Shown: one piece after another, positions 26,725 to 36,783 of the stretch | How positions within the stretch are numbered: the first letter of the stretch is position 1 | Layout of the letters: the number at the start of each line of letters is the position of its first letter | DNA from: Pseudomonas paraeruginosa PA7 | Lineage (GTDB): Bacteria; Pseudomonadota; Gammaproteobacteria; Pseudomonadales; Pseudomonadaceae | Direction of reading: 5' to 3' | Assembly: GCF_000017205.1 (NCBI RefSeq) | Contig: NC_009656.1 | Span: forward strand, 2,298,001-2,362,000 | DNA: 64,000 nt | The notes under the pieces: generated by a model | Databases searched by the model: none | Told to the model about the DNA's origin: nothing | What the model saw: only the letters and a program-made list of their open reading frames with translations | Program-made: the position numbers and the translations under genes

Positions 26725-28527
26725 TTACCTGCCCTGCGTCTCCAGCGCGTCGGCGAGCGCCTGCGGCACCGCCACCGGGAACTCCAGCAACTGCTGGGCG
26801 AAGGCCTTGCCCTGCGGGTCGATGCGCAGGCTGGCGACGCCGCCGCCGCCGAGGGCATTCTCCAGCAGGAAGTTCAGGCTGTGGCTGCCCGGCAGGTACC
26901 AGCGGCCGACCCGGCCGGTCTGCGGGTCGAGCACGTGCTGCATCCAGTCCACCACCGCGCCTTCCTCCAGCGCCTCGGCGATCCACGGCAGGTACTCCGG
27001 GCGCCGCGCCATGACCCCGATGTTGCTGTGGTTGCCCTTGTCGCCGGAGCGGGCCACCGCCAGCTTCACCAGCGCCACGCTGGCGCTGGCGGGCTGCTCC
27101 GGGCGCGGTGGCTGGCGCGCCTCGGCCAATCGCGCCGGGTCGAAGGCTTCGAGGCGCGGCAGTTCCAGCGGATGGCGCCGGCCGTCGATCTCCACGCTCA
27201 ACGCACATTGCGCCTTGTCGATCAGGAAGGAGAACAGGCGGATCACCGGATACACCGTCGGCCGGCCGCCGACGATTCCGGTCAGGCCCGGCGCCATCCC
27301 GGTGGCGGCCTGGGCGATCTCGCGGGAAAACAGCACCAGGGCCTCCTTGCGCGGATGCCGCGCGGCCAGCTTGACCACCACTTCGCGGCTGTCCTGGCGC
27401 CGCCCGTGGGGGCCGTAGGTGGCTTCGCTGCCGAGCAGCTCGATGCTGACCTCGCGGTAGGGTTCCCAGCCGCGTGCGGCGAAGAGTTCCTCGGTCCTGG
27501 CGATGATCGCCCGGCTGACCCGCTCGGCCTTCTTCACCGCGTCGATGCCGGCGATCAGGCAACTGGCGGTGCAGCGGAAACCGTCCGGATAGGTGGCGCT
27601 GACCTTGTACCGGTCAGTGGGCGGCAGGCCGCGCGCACCCTCCACCGCGACCCGGTCGGGACCGGCCTGGCGCAGGCGCACCTCGGTGAAGTCGCAGACC
27701 ACGTCGGGCAGCAGGTAGGCGCGTGGATCGCCGATCTCGTAGAGCATCTGTTCGCCGACGCTCAGTTCGCTGACCAGGCCGCCGGTGCCCGGCGCCTTGG
27801 TCACCACGAAACGCCCGTCGGCCTCGACCTCGACGATGGGGAAGCCGATGTGCTCGTAGTCCGGCACCTGCTCCCAGTCGGTGAAGTTGCCGCCGGTGCA
27901 TTGTGCGCCGCATTCGACGATGTGCCCGGCGAGGGCGGCCTGGGCCAGGCGGTCATAGTCGTCCCAGGCCCAGCCGAACTCATGGACCAGGGCGGCGCTG
28001 ACCACCGCGCTGTCGACCACCCGGCCGGTGATCACGATATCCGCGCCCAGGCGCAGGGCCTCGACGATGCCCGGCGCGCCGAGGTAGGCGTTGATCGAGA
28101 CGCACATCGGCGGCAACGGCGCGTCGCTGAACATCTCGCGGATGCCAGCCTTGGCCAGCTCGGCCTGGCGTGGTTGCAGGTTGTCGCCGTGCAGCACGGC
28201 GATCTTCAGCCGCACCCCGGTCTTTTCGCAGGCCGCGGCGAGGGCGGCTGCGCAGGCCTGTGGATTGACTCCGCCGGCGTTGCTGATCACCCGGATGTTC
28301 TTCCCGGCGATCTCTGCGAGCAGCGGCGCGAGGACCTCGACGAAGTCGGTGGCGTAGCCGGCGTCCGGCTGTTTCAGGCGGGCCCCTGCCATGATCGACA
28401 GGGTGATCTCGGCCAGGTAGTCGAACACCAGGTAGTCCAGCGGCGCGCCGCGCACCAGTTGGGCGGCGGCGGTACAGGTGTCGCCCCAGAAGGCCGAGGC
28501 GCAGCCGATGCGTACGGTCTTTTGCAT
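26725..28527 (-). CDS. atuA: Acyclic terpene utilisation protein AtuA (DUF1446)
   Basis: 600 residues from ATG at 28527 ([17 protein letters not shown]); the frame extends to 28680 but that part covers the operator region. The N-terminal 440 residues are DUF1446 ([37 protein letters not shown]). The C-terminal 110 resemble a small second domain of the family ([20 protein letters not shown], then [20 protein letters not shown]). It is needed for growth on citronellol in Pseudomonas but its chemistry is not known. First gene of the operon. Confidence 0.9.
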   Translation of the reverse strand: MQKTVRIGCASAFWGDTCTAAAQLVRGAPLDYLVFDYLAEITLSIMAGARLKQPDAGYATDFVEVLAPLLAEIAGKNIRVISNAGGVNPQACAAALAAACEKTGVRLKIAVLHGDNLQPRQAELAKAGIREMFSDAPLPPMCVSINAYLGAPGIVEALRLGADIVITGRVVDSAVVSAALVHEFGWAWDDYDRLAQAALAGHIVECGAQCTGGNFTDWEQVPDYEHIGFPIVEVEADGRFVVTKAPGTGGLVSELSVGEQMLYEIGDPRAYLLPDVVCDFTEVRLRQAGPDRVAVEGARGLPPTDRYKVSATYPDGFRCTASCLIAGIDAVKKAERVSRAIIARTEELFAARGWEPYREVSIELLGSEATYGPHGRRQDSREVVVKLAARHPRKEALVLFSREIAQAATGMAPGLTGIVGGRPTVYPVIRLFSFLIDKAQCALSVEIDGRRHPLELPRLEAFDPARLAEARQPPRPEQPASASVALVKLAVARSGDKGNHSNIGVMARRPEYLPWIAEALEEGAVVDWMQHVLDPQTGRVGRWYLPGSHSLNFLLENALGGGGVASLRIDPQGKAFAQQLLEFPVAVPQALADALETQGR

Positions 28528-28570
28528 TGTTCTTGACCCGTGACGGCGAAAGTGTGGAGCGACATTACCA

Positions 28571-28636
28571 AGCAAGCGCTTGGTTGAGAAGAGGCTGGAA
28601 ACAAATCCAGTCACAGGTGTTACCCAAGCGCTTGCT
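28571..28636. promoter_or_regulatory. AtuR operator: two 13-base inverted repeats
   Basis: AGCAAGCGCTTGG at 28571-28583 and its exact reverse complement CCAAGCGCTTGCT at 28624-28636 stand in the atuA-atuR gap with 40 bases between. Each also contains the inner palindrome AAGCGCTT. The position between the divergent genes and the known binding of AtuR to paired 13-base repeats support this. Confidence 0.85.
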
Positions 28637-28780
28637 CGGTCGTCTTCCCAGGCATACATTTCATGAATGCTGACAAGCACTTGCGGGAACGTCGTAAGGC
28701 CGGTCGGCGCATACGGAGCGGTCGGGCGCGCGGACGAGCGGCACCGAGCCGCCGACGATCCGGAAAAAGGGGAATTCGCG

Positions 28781-29404
28781 TTGGATGATCAGAAAGCCCG
28801 GGAAGTGATGCTCGAACTGGTGGCCAGCGGACAGCTCACCGACCCGGAAAGCGCCCGCGGCAAGCTGTTGCAGACCGCCGCCCACCTGTTCCGCAGCAAG
28901 GGCTACGAGCGCACCACGGTGCGCGACCTGGCCAGCGCGGTGGGTATCCAGTCGGGCAGCATCTTCCATCACTTCAAGAGCAAGGACGAGATCCTCCGCT
29001 CGGTGATGGAGGAAACCATCCTCTACAACACCGCGCTGATGCGCGCCGCCCTGGCTGACGCGCAGGACCTGCGCGAGCGCGTGCTGGGACTGATCCGCTG
29101 CGAGCTGCAATCGATCATGGGCGGCACCGGCGAGGCGATGGCGGTGCTGGTCTACGAGTGGCGCTCGCTGTCCGCCGAGGGCCAGGAGTACATCCTCGGC
29201 CTGCGCGACATCTACGAGCAGATGTGGCTGGAGGTGCTGGGGGAGGCGCGCCTGGCCGGCTACTGCCAGGGCGATCCGTTCATCCTGCGGCGTTTCCTCA
29301 CCGGGGCGCTGTCCTGGACCACCACCTGGTTCCGACCGGAAGGCCCGATGACGCTCGACCAGCTTGCCGAGGAGGCCCTGGCGCTGGTGCTCAAGGACGC
29401 CTGA
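28781..29404 (+). CDS. atuR: TetR-family repressor AtuR
   Basis: 207 residues from a TTG at 28781 ([14 protein letters not shown]), with AAGGGG about ten bases upstream; the frame begins at 28667 but the added 38 residues look non-coding. The N-terminal helix-turn-helix reads [20 protein letters not shown], then [20 protein letters not shown]. It represses atuA-H in the absence of terpene acyl-CoA inducers, acting at the two repeats in the divergent gap. The start is uncertain because an ATG also lies a few codons in. Confidence 0.88.
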   Translation: MDDQKAREVMLELVASGQLTDPESARGKLLQTAAHLFRSKGYERTTVRDLASAVGIQSGSIFHHFKSKDEILRSVMEETILYNTALMRAALADAQDLRERVLGLIRCELQSIMGGTGEAMAVLVYEWRSLSAEGQEYILGLRDIYEQMWLEVLGEARLAGYCQGDPFILRRFLTGALSWTTTWFRPEGPMTLDQLAEEALALVLKDA

Positions 29405-30169
29405 TCACTCGGAGATCAGGCGGAACGGGTAGCTCAGCAGGAGGAAGTGCAGGGTGTTGATCGAGGCGTGCAGCAGCACCGCCAGGGACAGCCGCCCGCT
29501 GAAGTGCAGGACCATGCCGTAGCCCAGCCCGGCGATCCCGGCCAGCAGCGCGTACACCGGGTTGACCAGCAGGTGCAGCGCCGCGTAGGCGAGGGTCGCG
29601 ACGATGATCCCCGGCCAGGCGCCGAACCAGCGGATCAGCTGGCTTTGCAGCAGGCCGCGGAAGAAGGCCTCCTCGGCCAGCGAGACCACTCCGACGTTCA
29701 GCACCAGCCACCACCAGAAGGCCTCCGGCCACTTCGGCTGCCAGCTCGCGGCGTTGGTCATGATCGACAGCAGCGGCACCACGAAGAAGGTCAGGCAGAA
29801 CGCCAGCGCAGTGATGTCCAGCGACACCAGCGGTTGCTTCGGCCGGCGCAGCCACCAGGCGAGCAGGGTCAGCGCGACCAGGGCCTTGTCCCAGGGCAGC
29901 CAGATCATCTGGATCGGCGGGCTGGCGCTGGCCAGGTCCCAGGGGAACAGGCGCAGGGGAATGAAGCCGGGCAGGTAGTGGATCGCGATGAGGGCGCTGG
30001 CGGCAAGGCTGACCGGCCACCACAGCAGTGTCGGCAACCAGCGCTCGGCATAGGTCACCCAGCGGATGTAGAGCAGGACGATGATCGCCGTCAGCAGCGC
30101 GATATGCCCGGTGAAGAATCCACCGAGCAGAAAGAGAATGGGTAGAAGCGGTATCAGACGCCCAAGCAT
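29405..30169 (-). CDS. CPBP-family intramembrane protease
   Basis: 254 residues with about eight membrane helices. The CPBP/CAAX-protease motifs are SLAEEAFFRGLLQSQL (EExxxR), YAALHLLVNPVYALL (FxxxH type) and LLHASINTLHFLLLSY (HxxxN). Members act as membrane metallo- or glutamate proteases or as tolerance factors; the substrate is unknown. Its stop codon abuts the atuR stop with no space, so transcripts from the two genes must overlap. No link to terpene catabolism is evident. Confidence 0.88.
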   Translation of the reverse strand: MLGRLIPLLPILFLLGGFFTGHIALLTAIIVLLYIRWVTYAERWLPTLLWWPVSLAASALIAIHYLPGFIPLRLFPWDLASASPPIQMIWLPWDKALVALTLLAWWLRRPKQPLVSLDITALAFCLTFFVVPLLSIMTNAASWQPKWPEAFWWWLVLNVGVVSLAEEAFFRGLLQSQLIRWFGAWPGIIVATLAYAALHLLVNPVYALLAGIAGLGYGMVLHFSGRLSLAVLLHASINTLHFLLLSYPFRLISE

Positions 30170-30308
30170 GCAACCTCCCGTTTAAAGGAGGGATTCTAAA
30201 GGCATTTCGACCCGCGGTTGGGAAAAGCGCAAGGAACGGACCTTCTGCCAGAAAAAACGGGGAACGGCCCCGGACCTGGAGCTAATGACCCGTCCGGAGC
30301 CGACGGGT

Positions 30309-30476
30309 TCAGCGATCCTTCGCTTCCTGCGCGTCCAGCTCGGCGTTGCGTTCGTGGATGCGCTTGAGCTGTTCCTCGCTCAGCGGCAACTTCTTCGCCG
30401 AGTCGCGCAGCAGCAGGAGCCCGCCGACGATGGAGCCCAGGGCGAGCACGATGATCAACCAGGCATACCAGGGCAT
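30309..30476 (-). CDS. Small single-pass membrane protein (DUF2897-like)
   Basis: 55 residues from ATG at 30476 with GAGGA eight bases upstream; a start at 30509 would add an acidic stretch before the helix. One membrane helix (WYAWLIIVLALGSIVGGLLL) is followed by a charged tail (EEQLKRIHERNAELDAQEAK). It resembles the short DUF2897 proteins of gammaproteobacteria, of unknown function. It stands alone between the CPBP protease and the CBS kinase gene. Confidence 0.75.
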   Translation of the reverse strand: MPWYAWLIIVLALGSIVGGLLLLRDSAKKLPLSEEQLKRIHERNAELDAQEAKDR

Positions 30477-30699
30477 AGCGTCTTCCTCATCGATTTGACT
30501 GTCCACCATACGCCGGGTTTGCCGTTCTGTCAGGCAACTCCCGGTCGCACGCCTTGTGCTTGAGACTGTCGTTGCCCGCTCGAAGTTGCGGATGGCGGCC
30601 AGGCGCCGTGATGCCTGTCACATATTGGCAATCTGACATTGCTTAACTGGCTGCCATCCCTTCATTGCCCCGTCCGGGCTTGCCGTCGAGAGGTTGCCG

Positions 30700-32001
30700 A
30701 TGTCTCCGAGCGCGTTGTCCCGTCTGTTGCGCCCGGTGGAACCGCTGACCCCGGCGATGAGCATCAGCGATGTCGCCGATCGCCTGCTGATGCCGGAGCA
30801 CCGCGCCTTCCTGTCGCTGCCGGTGGTCGACGACGAACGCCGGGTGCTCGGCCTGGTCAGCCGCTACACCCTCCAGGACATCTTCATGCAGCGCTTCGGC
30901 CGCGACCTCTGGGGCCGCCATCCGGTGCGCGAGGTGATGAACCGGGCGCCCCTCAGCGTATTCCTCGGCGCCAGCCTGGAAGAGGCTGCGCAGCAGGTCA
31001 CCGGGCGCCTGCAATACCCGATCACCGAGGACTTCGCCCTGATCGACGAGGAGAGCCGCTACCGTGGCCTGGGCACCGTGCTCGACCTGCTGAAGGCCAT
31101 GGAGGCGCGCATCGCCCAGCGCAACCGGGTGCTGCGCAAGGCGCTGGTGGACCTCAAGGAGTCCCAGGCGCAACTGGTGCAGTCGGAAAAGATGGCATCG
31201 CTCGGGCAGATGGTGGCCGGGGTCGCCCATGAGTTGAACACGCCTCTCGGCTATGTCGGCAACAACCTGGCGCTGCTGGAGGAACTCAGCGACCCGCTGC
31301 TGCGCCTGGCCGATGCCCAGGCGGCGCTGGTCGACTGCCTGGGCGACCCGCAGTGCGACGAAACGCGCCTGGCGCAGGCCCTGCAGGCGGCCGACGTGGC
31401 TCGTCGCGAGGCAGCCGTGGAGCAGGTTCGCGAGGACCTGCAGCAACTGTTCGCCGATACCCGCTACGGTCTCGGCCAGATCGGCGAGCTGGTCTCCGGG
31501 CTCAAGGACTTCGCCCGCCTGGACCGTGCCTTCAGCGAGGAGGTCGACCTCAACGATTGCGTGCGCAACGCCCTGCTGATCGCCCGCGCCAGCATCAGGG
31601 AGCGGGCCGAGGTCAGCAGCCAGCTGGGCGAGTTGCCGCGGATCGCCTGCGCGCCGTCGCAGATCAACCAGGTCCTGCTGAACCTGCTGACCAATGCCGC
31701 CCAGGCCATGGAGCGTTTCGGCCGGATCCTGCTGAAGAGCTGGGCCGACGAGCGCCAGGTGTTCCTCTCCGTGCAGGACAACGGCAAGGGCATGCCGGCC
31801 GAAGTCCTGGCCCGGATCTTCGACCCGTTCTTCACCACCAAGCCGGTGGGGCAGGGTACCGGGCTCGGCCTGTCGATCAGCTACAAGATCATCCAGCAGC
31901 ACGGCGGGAGCATCCGCGTGGCTTCCGAACCGGGCCGCGGCACCCGCTTCCTCATCAGCCTGCCGCGAGAGCAGGCCCGCGAACTGCAACGGAGCGCCTG
32001 A
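30700..32001 (+). CDS. Soluble CBS-domain sensor histidine kinase
   Basis: 433 residues from the ATG at 30700 (AGAGG seven bases upstream). Residues 20-145 look like a CBS pair ([59 protein letters not shown]). A coiled coil leads to the H-box [20 protein letters not shown] with His177. The ATPase domain has [38 protein letters not shown] and [13 protein letters not shown]. No membrane helix is present, so the signal is probably a cytoplasmic nucleotide or metabolite. It precedes its likely partner regulator by one base. Confidence 0.88.
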   Translation: MSPSALSRLLRPVEPLTPAMSISDVADRLLMPEHRAFLSLPVVDDERRVLGLVSRYTLQDIFMQRFGRDLWGRHPVREVMNRAPLSVFLGASLEEAAQQVTGRLQYPITEDFALIDEESRYRGLGTVLDLLKAMEARIAQRNRVLRKALVDLKESQAQLVQSEKMASLGQMVAGVAHELNTPLGYVGNNLALLEELSDPLLRLADAQAALVDCLGDPQCDETRLAQALQAADVARREAAVEQVREDLQQLFADTRYGLGQIGELVSGLKDFARLDRAFSEEVDLNDCVRNALLIARASIRERAEVSSQLGELPRIACAPSQINQVLLNLLTNAAQAMERFGRILLKSWADERQVFLSVQDNGKGMPAEVLARIFDPFFTTKPVGQGTGLGLSISYKIIQQHGGSIRVASEPGRGTRFLISLPREQARELQRSA

Positions 32002-32002
32002 C

Positions 32003-32917
32003 ATGAGCCCATCCCCCGTCCGCATCCTCTTCGTCGATGATGAGGAGCGCATCCTGCGTAGCCTGGCCATGCAGTTCCGCCGCCACTACCAGGTGCTGAC
32101 CGAGAGCGACCCCTGGCGCGCGCTGGAACGCCTGAAGAGCGAGCGGGTACAGGTGCTGGTCAGCGACCAGCGCATGCCGCGGATGAGTGGCGCCGAGTTG
32201 CTGGCGCAGGCCCGGGAACGTTGTCCGGATACCCTGCGGATCCTTCTCACCGGCTATTCCGACCTCGACGCTGCCGTCGACGCGCTCAACGACGGCGGCA
32301 TCTTCCGCTACCTGACCAAGCCCTGGAATCCCCAGGAAATGGCCTTCACCCTGCGCCAGGCGGCGGAGATCGCCAGCCGCCAGGCGCTCCCGCCGGCGGC
32401 GCCGGTGGCCTCGCTGGCGGCGCCGCTGAGCGTGCTGCTGCTCGACGAGGATCCGGAGACCCTGGCCTGCGTCGGCGCCTTCTGCCATGCCGGCGGGCAT
32501 CGCCTGCTGCGCGCGCGCAACCTGGCCGAGGCGCTGGTGTGGCTGAACACCGAGCCGGTGGAGGTGCTGGTCAGCGACCTGAAGCTGGCCGGCGAGGACA
32601 CCGCACCGCTGCTCAAGTCGCTGGCCCAGGCCCATCCGCGACTGCTCAGCCTGGTGGTCACGCCGTTCCGCGATACCCAGGCCCTACTGAACCTGATCAA
32701 CCAGGCGCAGATCTTCCGCTACCTGCCCAAGCCGATCCGCCGCGGGCTGTTCGAGAAAGGCCTGAAGGCCGCCGCCGAGCAGGCCCTGCTGTGGCGCGGG
32801 CAGGGCCTGCCGGAAGTCGACCGGCAGGCCGAGGTACCGCGCGACGAGCGCGAGAAGGAGCGGGTCGGTAGCCTGCTCGGCATGCTCGGCCGGCTGCGCG
32901 AGCGCCTGAGCGCCTGA
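32003..32917 (+). CDS. Response regulator with two receiver domains, no output domain
   Basis: 304 residues. The first receiver (1-125) has VRILFVDDEERILRSLAMQF, the acceptor Asp55 in VLVSDQRMPRMSGAELL, LLTGYSD and RYLTKPW. The second (about 143-265) has VLLLDEDPETLACVG and Asp192 in VLVSDLKLAGEDTAPLL, but weaker later motifs (LVVTPFRD, RYLPKP). A charged helical tail follows. There is no DNA-binding or enzymatic output, so it may act by protein contact or as a phosphate sink. Co-transcribed with the CBS kinase. Confidence 0.9.
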   Translation: MSPSPVRILFVDDEERILRSLAMQFRRHYQVLTESDPWRALERLKSERVQVLVSDQRMPRMSGAELLAQARERCPDTLRILLTGYSDLDAAVDALNDGGIFRYLTKPWNPQEMAFTLRQAAEIASRQALPPAAPVASLAAPLSVLLLDEDPETLACVGAFCHAGGHRLLRARNLAEALVWLNTEPVEVLVSDLKLAGEDTAPLLKSLAQAHPRLLSLVVTPFRDTQALLNLINQAQIFRYLPKPIRRGLFEKGLKAAAEQALLWRGQGLPEVDRQAEVPRDEREKERVGSLLGMLGRLRERLSA

Positions 32918-32924
32918 GGCCGCG

Positions 32925-33395
32925 TCAGCCGGCGTCGCAGCCGGCGGCCCCGGCCTGGCGATTTTCCACCAGGCGCGCGCGGAGCACGTCGTAGCTCCAG
33001 TTGAAGACCATGGTGTAGGGCAGGAAGAACAGGATCAGGCCCATGTCGAGGAGGAACGCCTCGACCAGTCCGATGGACAGCCACCAGGCGGCCAGCGGCA
33101 CCAGCACCACGATCAGGCCCAGTTCGAAGAGCGCCGCGTGCAGCGCCCGCACCTGCAGGGTGCGCTGGAAGCCCATGCGCCGCTGGGCGCGGTCGAACAG
33201 GCTGTTGAAAAGCATGTTCCAGAGCATCGCCACGGTGGAGAACATCAGCGTCAGCGCGCCCATGTGCGCCAGCGGCTTGTCCATCACCAGCGACAGCACC
33301 GGCGCGGTGAGCAGGACGGCCAGGCCCTCGAAGGCCAGGGCATGGAAGATCCGCTCCTTGAGGGTCTTGTTCAGGGCGGTGGGGGTGTGGCTCAT
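32925..33395 (-). CDS. PACE-family multidrug efflux protein
   Basis: 156 residues, four membrane helices in two repeated bacterial-transmembrane-pair units (KERIFHALAFEGLAVLLTAP, then MFSTVAMLWNMLFNSLFDRA; RALHAALFELGLIVVLVPLA, then LFFLPYTMVFNWSYDVLRAR). The Glu in FEGLAVL corresponds to the proton-coupled residue of AceI. PACE proteins export chlorhexidine and other biocides; natural substrates may be polyamines. A LysR gene is transcribed divergently, the usual arrangement for control of such pumps. Confidence 0.9.
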   Translation of the reverse strand: MSHTPTALNKTLKERIFHALAFEGLAVLLTAPVLSLVMDKPLAHMGALTLMFSTVAMLWNMLFNSLFDRAQRRMGFQRTLQVRALHAALFELGLIVVLVPLAAWWLSIGLVEAFLLDMGLILFFLPYTMVFNWSYDVLRARLVENRQAGAAGCDAG

Positions 33396-33467
33396 GGCGA
33401 ACGCTCCGGGTTCGTCGTTACGGTTCGGGCTGTATTGTCATCGGAGTCTGGGATAGGGTTAAGTTGG

Positions 33468-33490
33468 ATATCATCGGAAAAACCGATATG
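33468..33490. promoter_or_regulatory. Inverted repeat between the PACE gene and its LysR gene
   Basis: ATATCATCGG-aaaaa-CCGATAT forms an imperfect palindrome at the start of the LysR gene in the 92-base divergent gap; the core TCGG-n5-CCGA is exact. It is a plausible LysR site, without direct proof. Confidence 0.4.
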
Positions 33491-34393
33491 CACCTTTCTC
33501 CCGAATCACTCGAGGCGTTCGTCCAGGCCGTCTCCCTCGGCTCCTTCAGCGCGGCGGCGCGCAAGCTTGGCAAGAGCCAGTCGACGGTCAGCGAGGCGAT
33601 CGCCCGGCTGGAGATCGATCTCGGCCTGGAACTGTTCGAGCGCAGCGGTCGCCAGCCGCGTCTGACCGAGGCCGGGCGCACGCTGCTGGGACGGGTCGAG
33701 GAGGTCCTCGGCGCCTCCGACCGCCTGCGCCGGGTTGCCGCGCTGCTCGCCGGCGGCTCGGAGCCACGGGTGACCCTGGCGCTGTCCGATACCTACCATT
33801 CGGCGCGCTACGAGGCGCGCCTGGCCGAGTTGGACGCGCGCTACCCGGAACTGGAGTTCGAATGCCTGATCGCCGAGGACCAGGACGTGATCGCCCAGGT
33901 CAGCCGTGGCCGCGCCACCCTTGGCCTGCTCGCGGCGCAGCCGCACTACCCGCCGGAACTGGGCGTGGCGGCGGTGGCCGAGCGCGCCGAGTTCGGCCTG
34001 TTCGCCGCCGTCGACCATCCCCTGGCGACGCTCTCCCGGGTGACCGAGCGCGATCTTTCCGAATGGCGCCTGCTGCGCCTGAACACCTATAGCGAGACCG
34101 GCGCGGCGATCAACGACGGCCTGCCGTCCAGCGGCGGGCGCTGCTGGTCGGCGCCCAACTATCTGCTGCTGCTGGAGATGGCCACCCACGGCTTCGGCTG
34201 GGCGGAGCTGTCGCGCTGGCTGGTCAGCGGCTATGCCAACGGACGGCTGCAGGAGTTGCCGGTGGCCGGCTGGCCGCGCAGCCAGGCGGTGGACGTGGTC
34301 TGGTCGCGGCAGCGACCGTTGGGTCCGGCGGCCAACTGGCTGCTGGAACGCCTGCTGGATCGCGGCCTGCCGGCGGACGGGGGCGGCCGCTGA
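33488..34393 (+). CDS. LysR-family regulator next to the PACE pump
   Basis: 301 residues from the ATG at 33488 (MHLSPESLEAFVQAVSLGSF). The helix-turn-helix is FSAAARKLGKSQSTVSEAIA, then RLEIDLGLELFERSGRQPRL. The C-terminal effector domain is of the usual length. A TTG at 33464 in frame is a less likely start. It probably regulates the divergent efflux gene, as AceR does for AceI; the inducer is unknown. Confidence 0.9.
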   Translation: MHLSPESLEAFVQAVSLGSFSAAARKLGKSQSTVSEAIARLEIDLGLELFERSGRQPRLTEAGRTLLGRVEEVLGASDRLRRVAALLAGGSEPRVTLALSDTYHSARYEARLAELDARYPELEFECLIAEDQDVIAQVSRGRATLGLLAAQPHYPPELGVAAVAERAEFGLFAAVDHPLATLSRVTERDLSEWRLLRLNTYSETGAAINDGLPSSGGRCWSAPNYLLLLEMATHGFGWAELSRWLVSGYANGRLQELPVAGWPRSQAVDVVWSRQRPLGPAANWLLERLLDRGLPADGGGR

Positions 34394-34403
34394 TCCCGCC
34401 GGC

Positions 34404-34976
34404 TCAACCGGCGAAGCCGCCAGCGGCGAGGAAGGCCAGTTCCGCGGCGCTGGACGGGCGGCCGAGGAGCGGGTTGCGGTGCGGGAAGCGGCCGAAGCGG
34501 CGGATGATCTCGCGGTGCCCACGGGCGTGGTCCAGGTACGGCTGGCCGAGGCCGCGATTCAGCGCCACCGAGCGATCCTGGTCGACGAGGTTCTCGGCGT
34601 GGGCGAACGGCAGGTAGAAGAACAGCCGCAACGCTTCCTCGACCTGCCGGTCCAGGCCGGCTGCCAGCGCCCGGTTCGCCCAGCGCCGGGCCAGGGCGTC
34701 GCTGGCGTACATGCGCGGGGTGCCGCGGAAGGCGTTGCGCGGATACTGGTCGAGCAGGACCAGCAGGCCAAGATGTGCCTGGGCGTCTGCGGGGCCCGGC
34801 CGCAGGCGCTCGGCGTGGGCCAGTTCATGGGCCTGGGCGAAGCGCAGGCGGAAGCGCCGGTCGAAGCGAGGGTCCTTGGCGAACCAGAAGCTGGGGCCGG
34901 CCTCGCGCCAGAAAACGGCGACTTCCGATAACGGGCTGGTGTCCGACGTAGCGGAGGCGAGCGGGGCGTGGGGCAT
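34404..34976 (-). CDS. DUF924-family protein
   Basis: 190 residues with the DUF924 motifs VAVFWREAGPSFWFAKDPRF, LGLLVLLDQYPRNAFRGTPR, RLFFYLPFAHAENLVDQDRS and a C-terminal FGRFPHRNPLLGRPSSAAE. The family is widespread, soluble, all-helical and without established activity. Its gene faces the upstream LysR gene tail to tail with ten bases between. The first 15 residues are poorly conserved in character, so the start could lie slightly downstream. Confidence 0.85.
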   Translation of the reverse strand: MPHAPLASATSDTSPLSEVAVFWREAGPSFWFAKDPRFDRRFRLRFAQAHELAHAERLRPGPADAQAHLGLLVLLDQYPRNAFRGTPRMYASDALARRWANRALAAGLDRQVEEALRLFFYLPFAHAENLVDQDRSVALNRGLGQPYLDHARGHREIIRRFGRFPHRNPLLGRPSSAAELAFLAAGGFAG

Positions 34977-35089
34977 GGGTGGCTCCGGGACAAGGCGGGC
35001 TACCAGGCTATTGGTCAGGATTCCTTGGATAAACCGGATCCGACTGAATAGACTGTCCAGCCATCCCGTATAGAGAGAAGGGCCCGCCC

Positions 35090-35983
35090 ATGGATCGTCT
35101 GGACAGCATGCGGGTGTTCCTGCGCGTCGCCGAAACCGGCAGTTTCACCAAGGCCGCCGACCTGCTGGACATGCCGCGTGCGACGGTCTCGGCGGCGGTC
35201 CAGCAGCTCGAGGCACAGCTCGGCAGCCGCCTGCTGCACCGCACCACGCGCCAGGTGCAGCTGACCCAGGACGGCAGCGCGGTGCTGGAGCGCTGCCGCC
35301 ATCTGCTGGAAGACATGGAGGAGCTGGAAGGCCTGTTTCGCGACGGCAGCCGCGCCAGCGGCCGGCTCAAGGTCGACGTGCCGAGCCGGGTGGCGCGCCT
35401 GCTGATCGCACCGGCGTTGCCGGCGTTCTTCCGCGAGCATCCGGACATCGAGCTGGAGCTGGGCTCCAGCGACCGCTCGGTGGACCTGGTGCAGGAGGGC
35501 GTCGACTGCGCCCTGCGGGTCGGCCAACTGGGCAACAGCAGCCTGGTGGCGCGGCGCCTGGGCGAGATGGCGCTGATCAACTGCGCCAGTCCCGCCTACC
35601 TGGCGCAACATGGCGTGCCGCAGGCGCCGGAGCAGCTCGACGGGCACTGGGCGGTGAACTACGCCTCGCCCACCAGTGGCCGGGTGCTGCCCTGGGAGTA
35701 CCGCGAGGGCGGCCGCAGCGTGACCCGCGTGCTGCGCAGCCGGGTCACGGTGAACAATGCGGAGAGCTACATCGCCTGTTGCCTGTCCGGCCTCGGGCTG
35801 ATCCAGATTCCCGCCTACGACGTTCGCGAGCACATCGAGCGCGGCGAACTGCGCGAAGTGCTGCCGCAATGGCGGGCCGAGGCGATGCCGGTCTATGCCC
35901 TGTATCCGCACCGCCGGCACCTGTCGCGGCGGGTCAAGGCCTTCGTCGACTGGCTGGAGCGGCTGCTCCGCGCGCGGCTCTAG
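35090..35983 (+). CDS. LysR-family regulator (CrgA/DsdC-like subgroup)
   Basis: 297 residues: [19 protein letters not shown], then [20 protein letters not shown] and [20 protein letters not shown], as in the large AaeR/CrgA-like subgroup. The effector domain contains [28 protein letters not shown] precedes the ATG. It is divergent from the DUF924 gene with 113 bases between and may control it. pyrF begins about 100 bases downstream but has its own upstream sequence. Confidence 0.9.
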   Translation: MDRLDSMRVFLRVAETGSFTKAADLLDMPRATVSAAVQQLEAQLGSRLLHRTTRQVQLTQDGSAVLERCRHLLEDMEELEGLFRDGSRASGRLKVDVPSRVARLLIAPALPAFFREHPDIELELGSSDRSVDLVQEGVDCALRVGQLGNSSLVARRLGEMALINCASPAYLAQHGVPQAPEQLDGHWAVNYASPTSGRVLPWEYREGGRSVTRVLRSRVTVNNAESYIACCLSGLGLIQIPAYDVREHIERGELREVLPQWRAEAMPVYALYPHRRHLSRRVKAFVDWLERLLRARL

Positions 35984-36084
35984 GCGTCCCGGCGACGTTC
36001 GTCCCCGCGGCGCGATCCGGGCTACGGCAAACGCCCGGATTCTGCGACAATGCGCGCCGTTTTCGATTCGCCGCGAGAGAGCCC

Positions 36085-36783
36085 ATGTCCGCCTGCCAGT
36101 CCCCCATCATCGTCGCCCTGGATTTCCCCACCCGTGAGGCCGCCCTGGCGCTGGCCGATCAGCTGGATCCGAAACTGTGCCGGGTGAAGGTCGGCAAGGA
36201 ACTCTTCACCAGCTGCGCCGCGGGCATCGTCGAGATCCTGCGCGACAAGGGCTTCGAGGTATTCCTCGACCTGAAATTCCATGACATCCCGAACACCACC
36301 GCGATGGCGGTGAAGGCCGCCGCCGAGATGGGCGTGTGGATGGTCAACGTGCACTGTTCCGGCGGCCTGCGCATGATGGCCGCCTGCCGCGAGACGCTGG
36401 AGGCGTTCAACGGGCCGAAGCCGCTGCTGATCGGGGTCACCGTGCTGACCAGCATGGAGCGCGAGGACCTGGCCGGCATCGGCCTCGACATCGAGCCGCA
36501 GGAGCAGGTGCTGCGGCTCGCCGCGCTGGCGGAGAAAGCCGGCATGGACGGCCTGGTCTGCTCGGCCCAGGAAGCGCCGGCGCTGAAGGGCGCCCATCCG
36601 CGCCTGCAACTGGTGACCCCGGGCATCCGCCCGGCCGGCAGCGCCCAGGACGACCAGCGGCGCATCCTCACCCCGCGCCAGGCCCTGGACGCCGGTTCCG
36701 ACTACCTGGTGATCGGTCGTCCGATCAGCCAGGCCGCCGACCCGGCCAAGGCGCTGGCGGCGATCGTCGCCGAGCTGGGCTGA
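36085..36783 (+). CDS. pyrF: Orotidine 5'-phosphate decarboxylase PyrF
   Basis: 232 residues. The ATG at 36085 has GAGAGA upstream. The active-site [10 protein letters not shown] holds Lys64 and Asp67 of the catalytic Asp-Lys-Asp array, with [13 protein letters not shown] at the substrate end. [10 protein letters not shown] and [18 protein letters not shown] form the phosphate-binding C-terminus. It makes UMP from OMP in pyrimidine synthesis. It stands alone, with no other pyr gene near. Confidence 0.97.
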   Translation: MSACQSPIIVALDFPTREAALALADQLDPKLCRVKVGKELFTSCAAGIVEILRDKGFEVFLDLKFHDIPNTTAMAVKAAAEMGVWMVNVHCSGGLRMMAACRETLEAFNGPKPLLIGVTVLTSMEREDLAGIGLDIEPQEQVLRLAALAEKAGMDGLVCSAQEAPALKGAHPRLQLVTPGIRPAGSAQDDQRRILTPRQALDAGSDYLVIGRPISQAADPAKALAAIVAELG

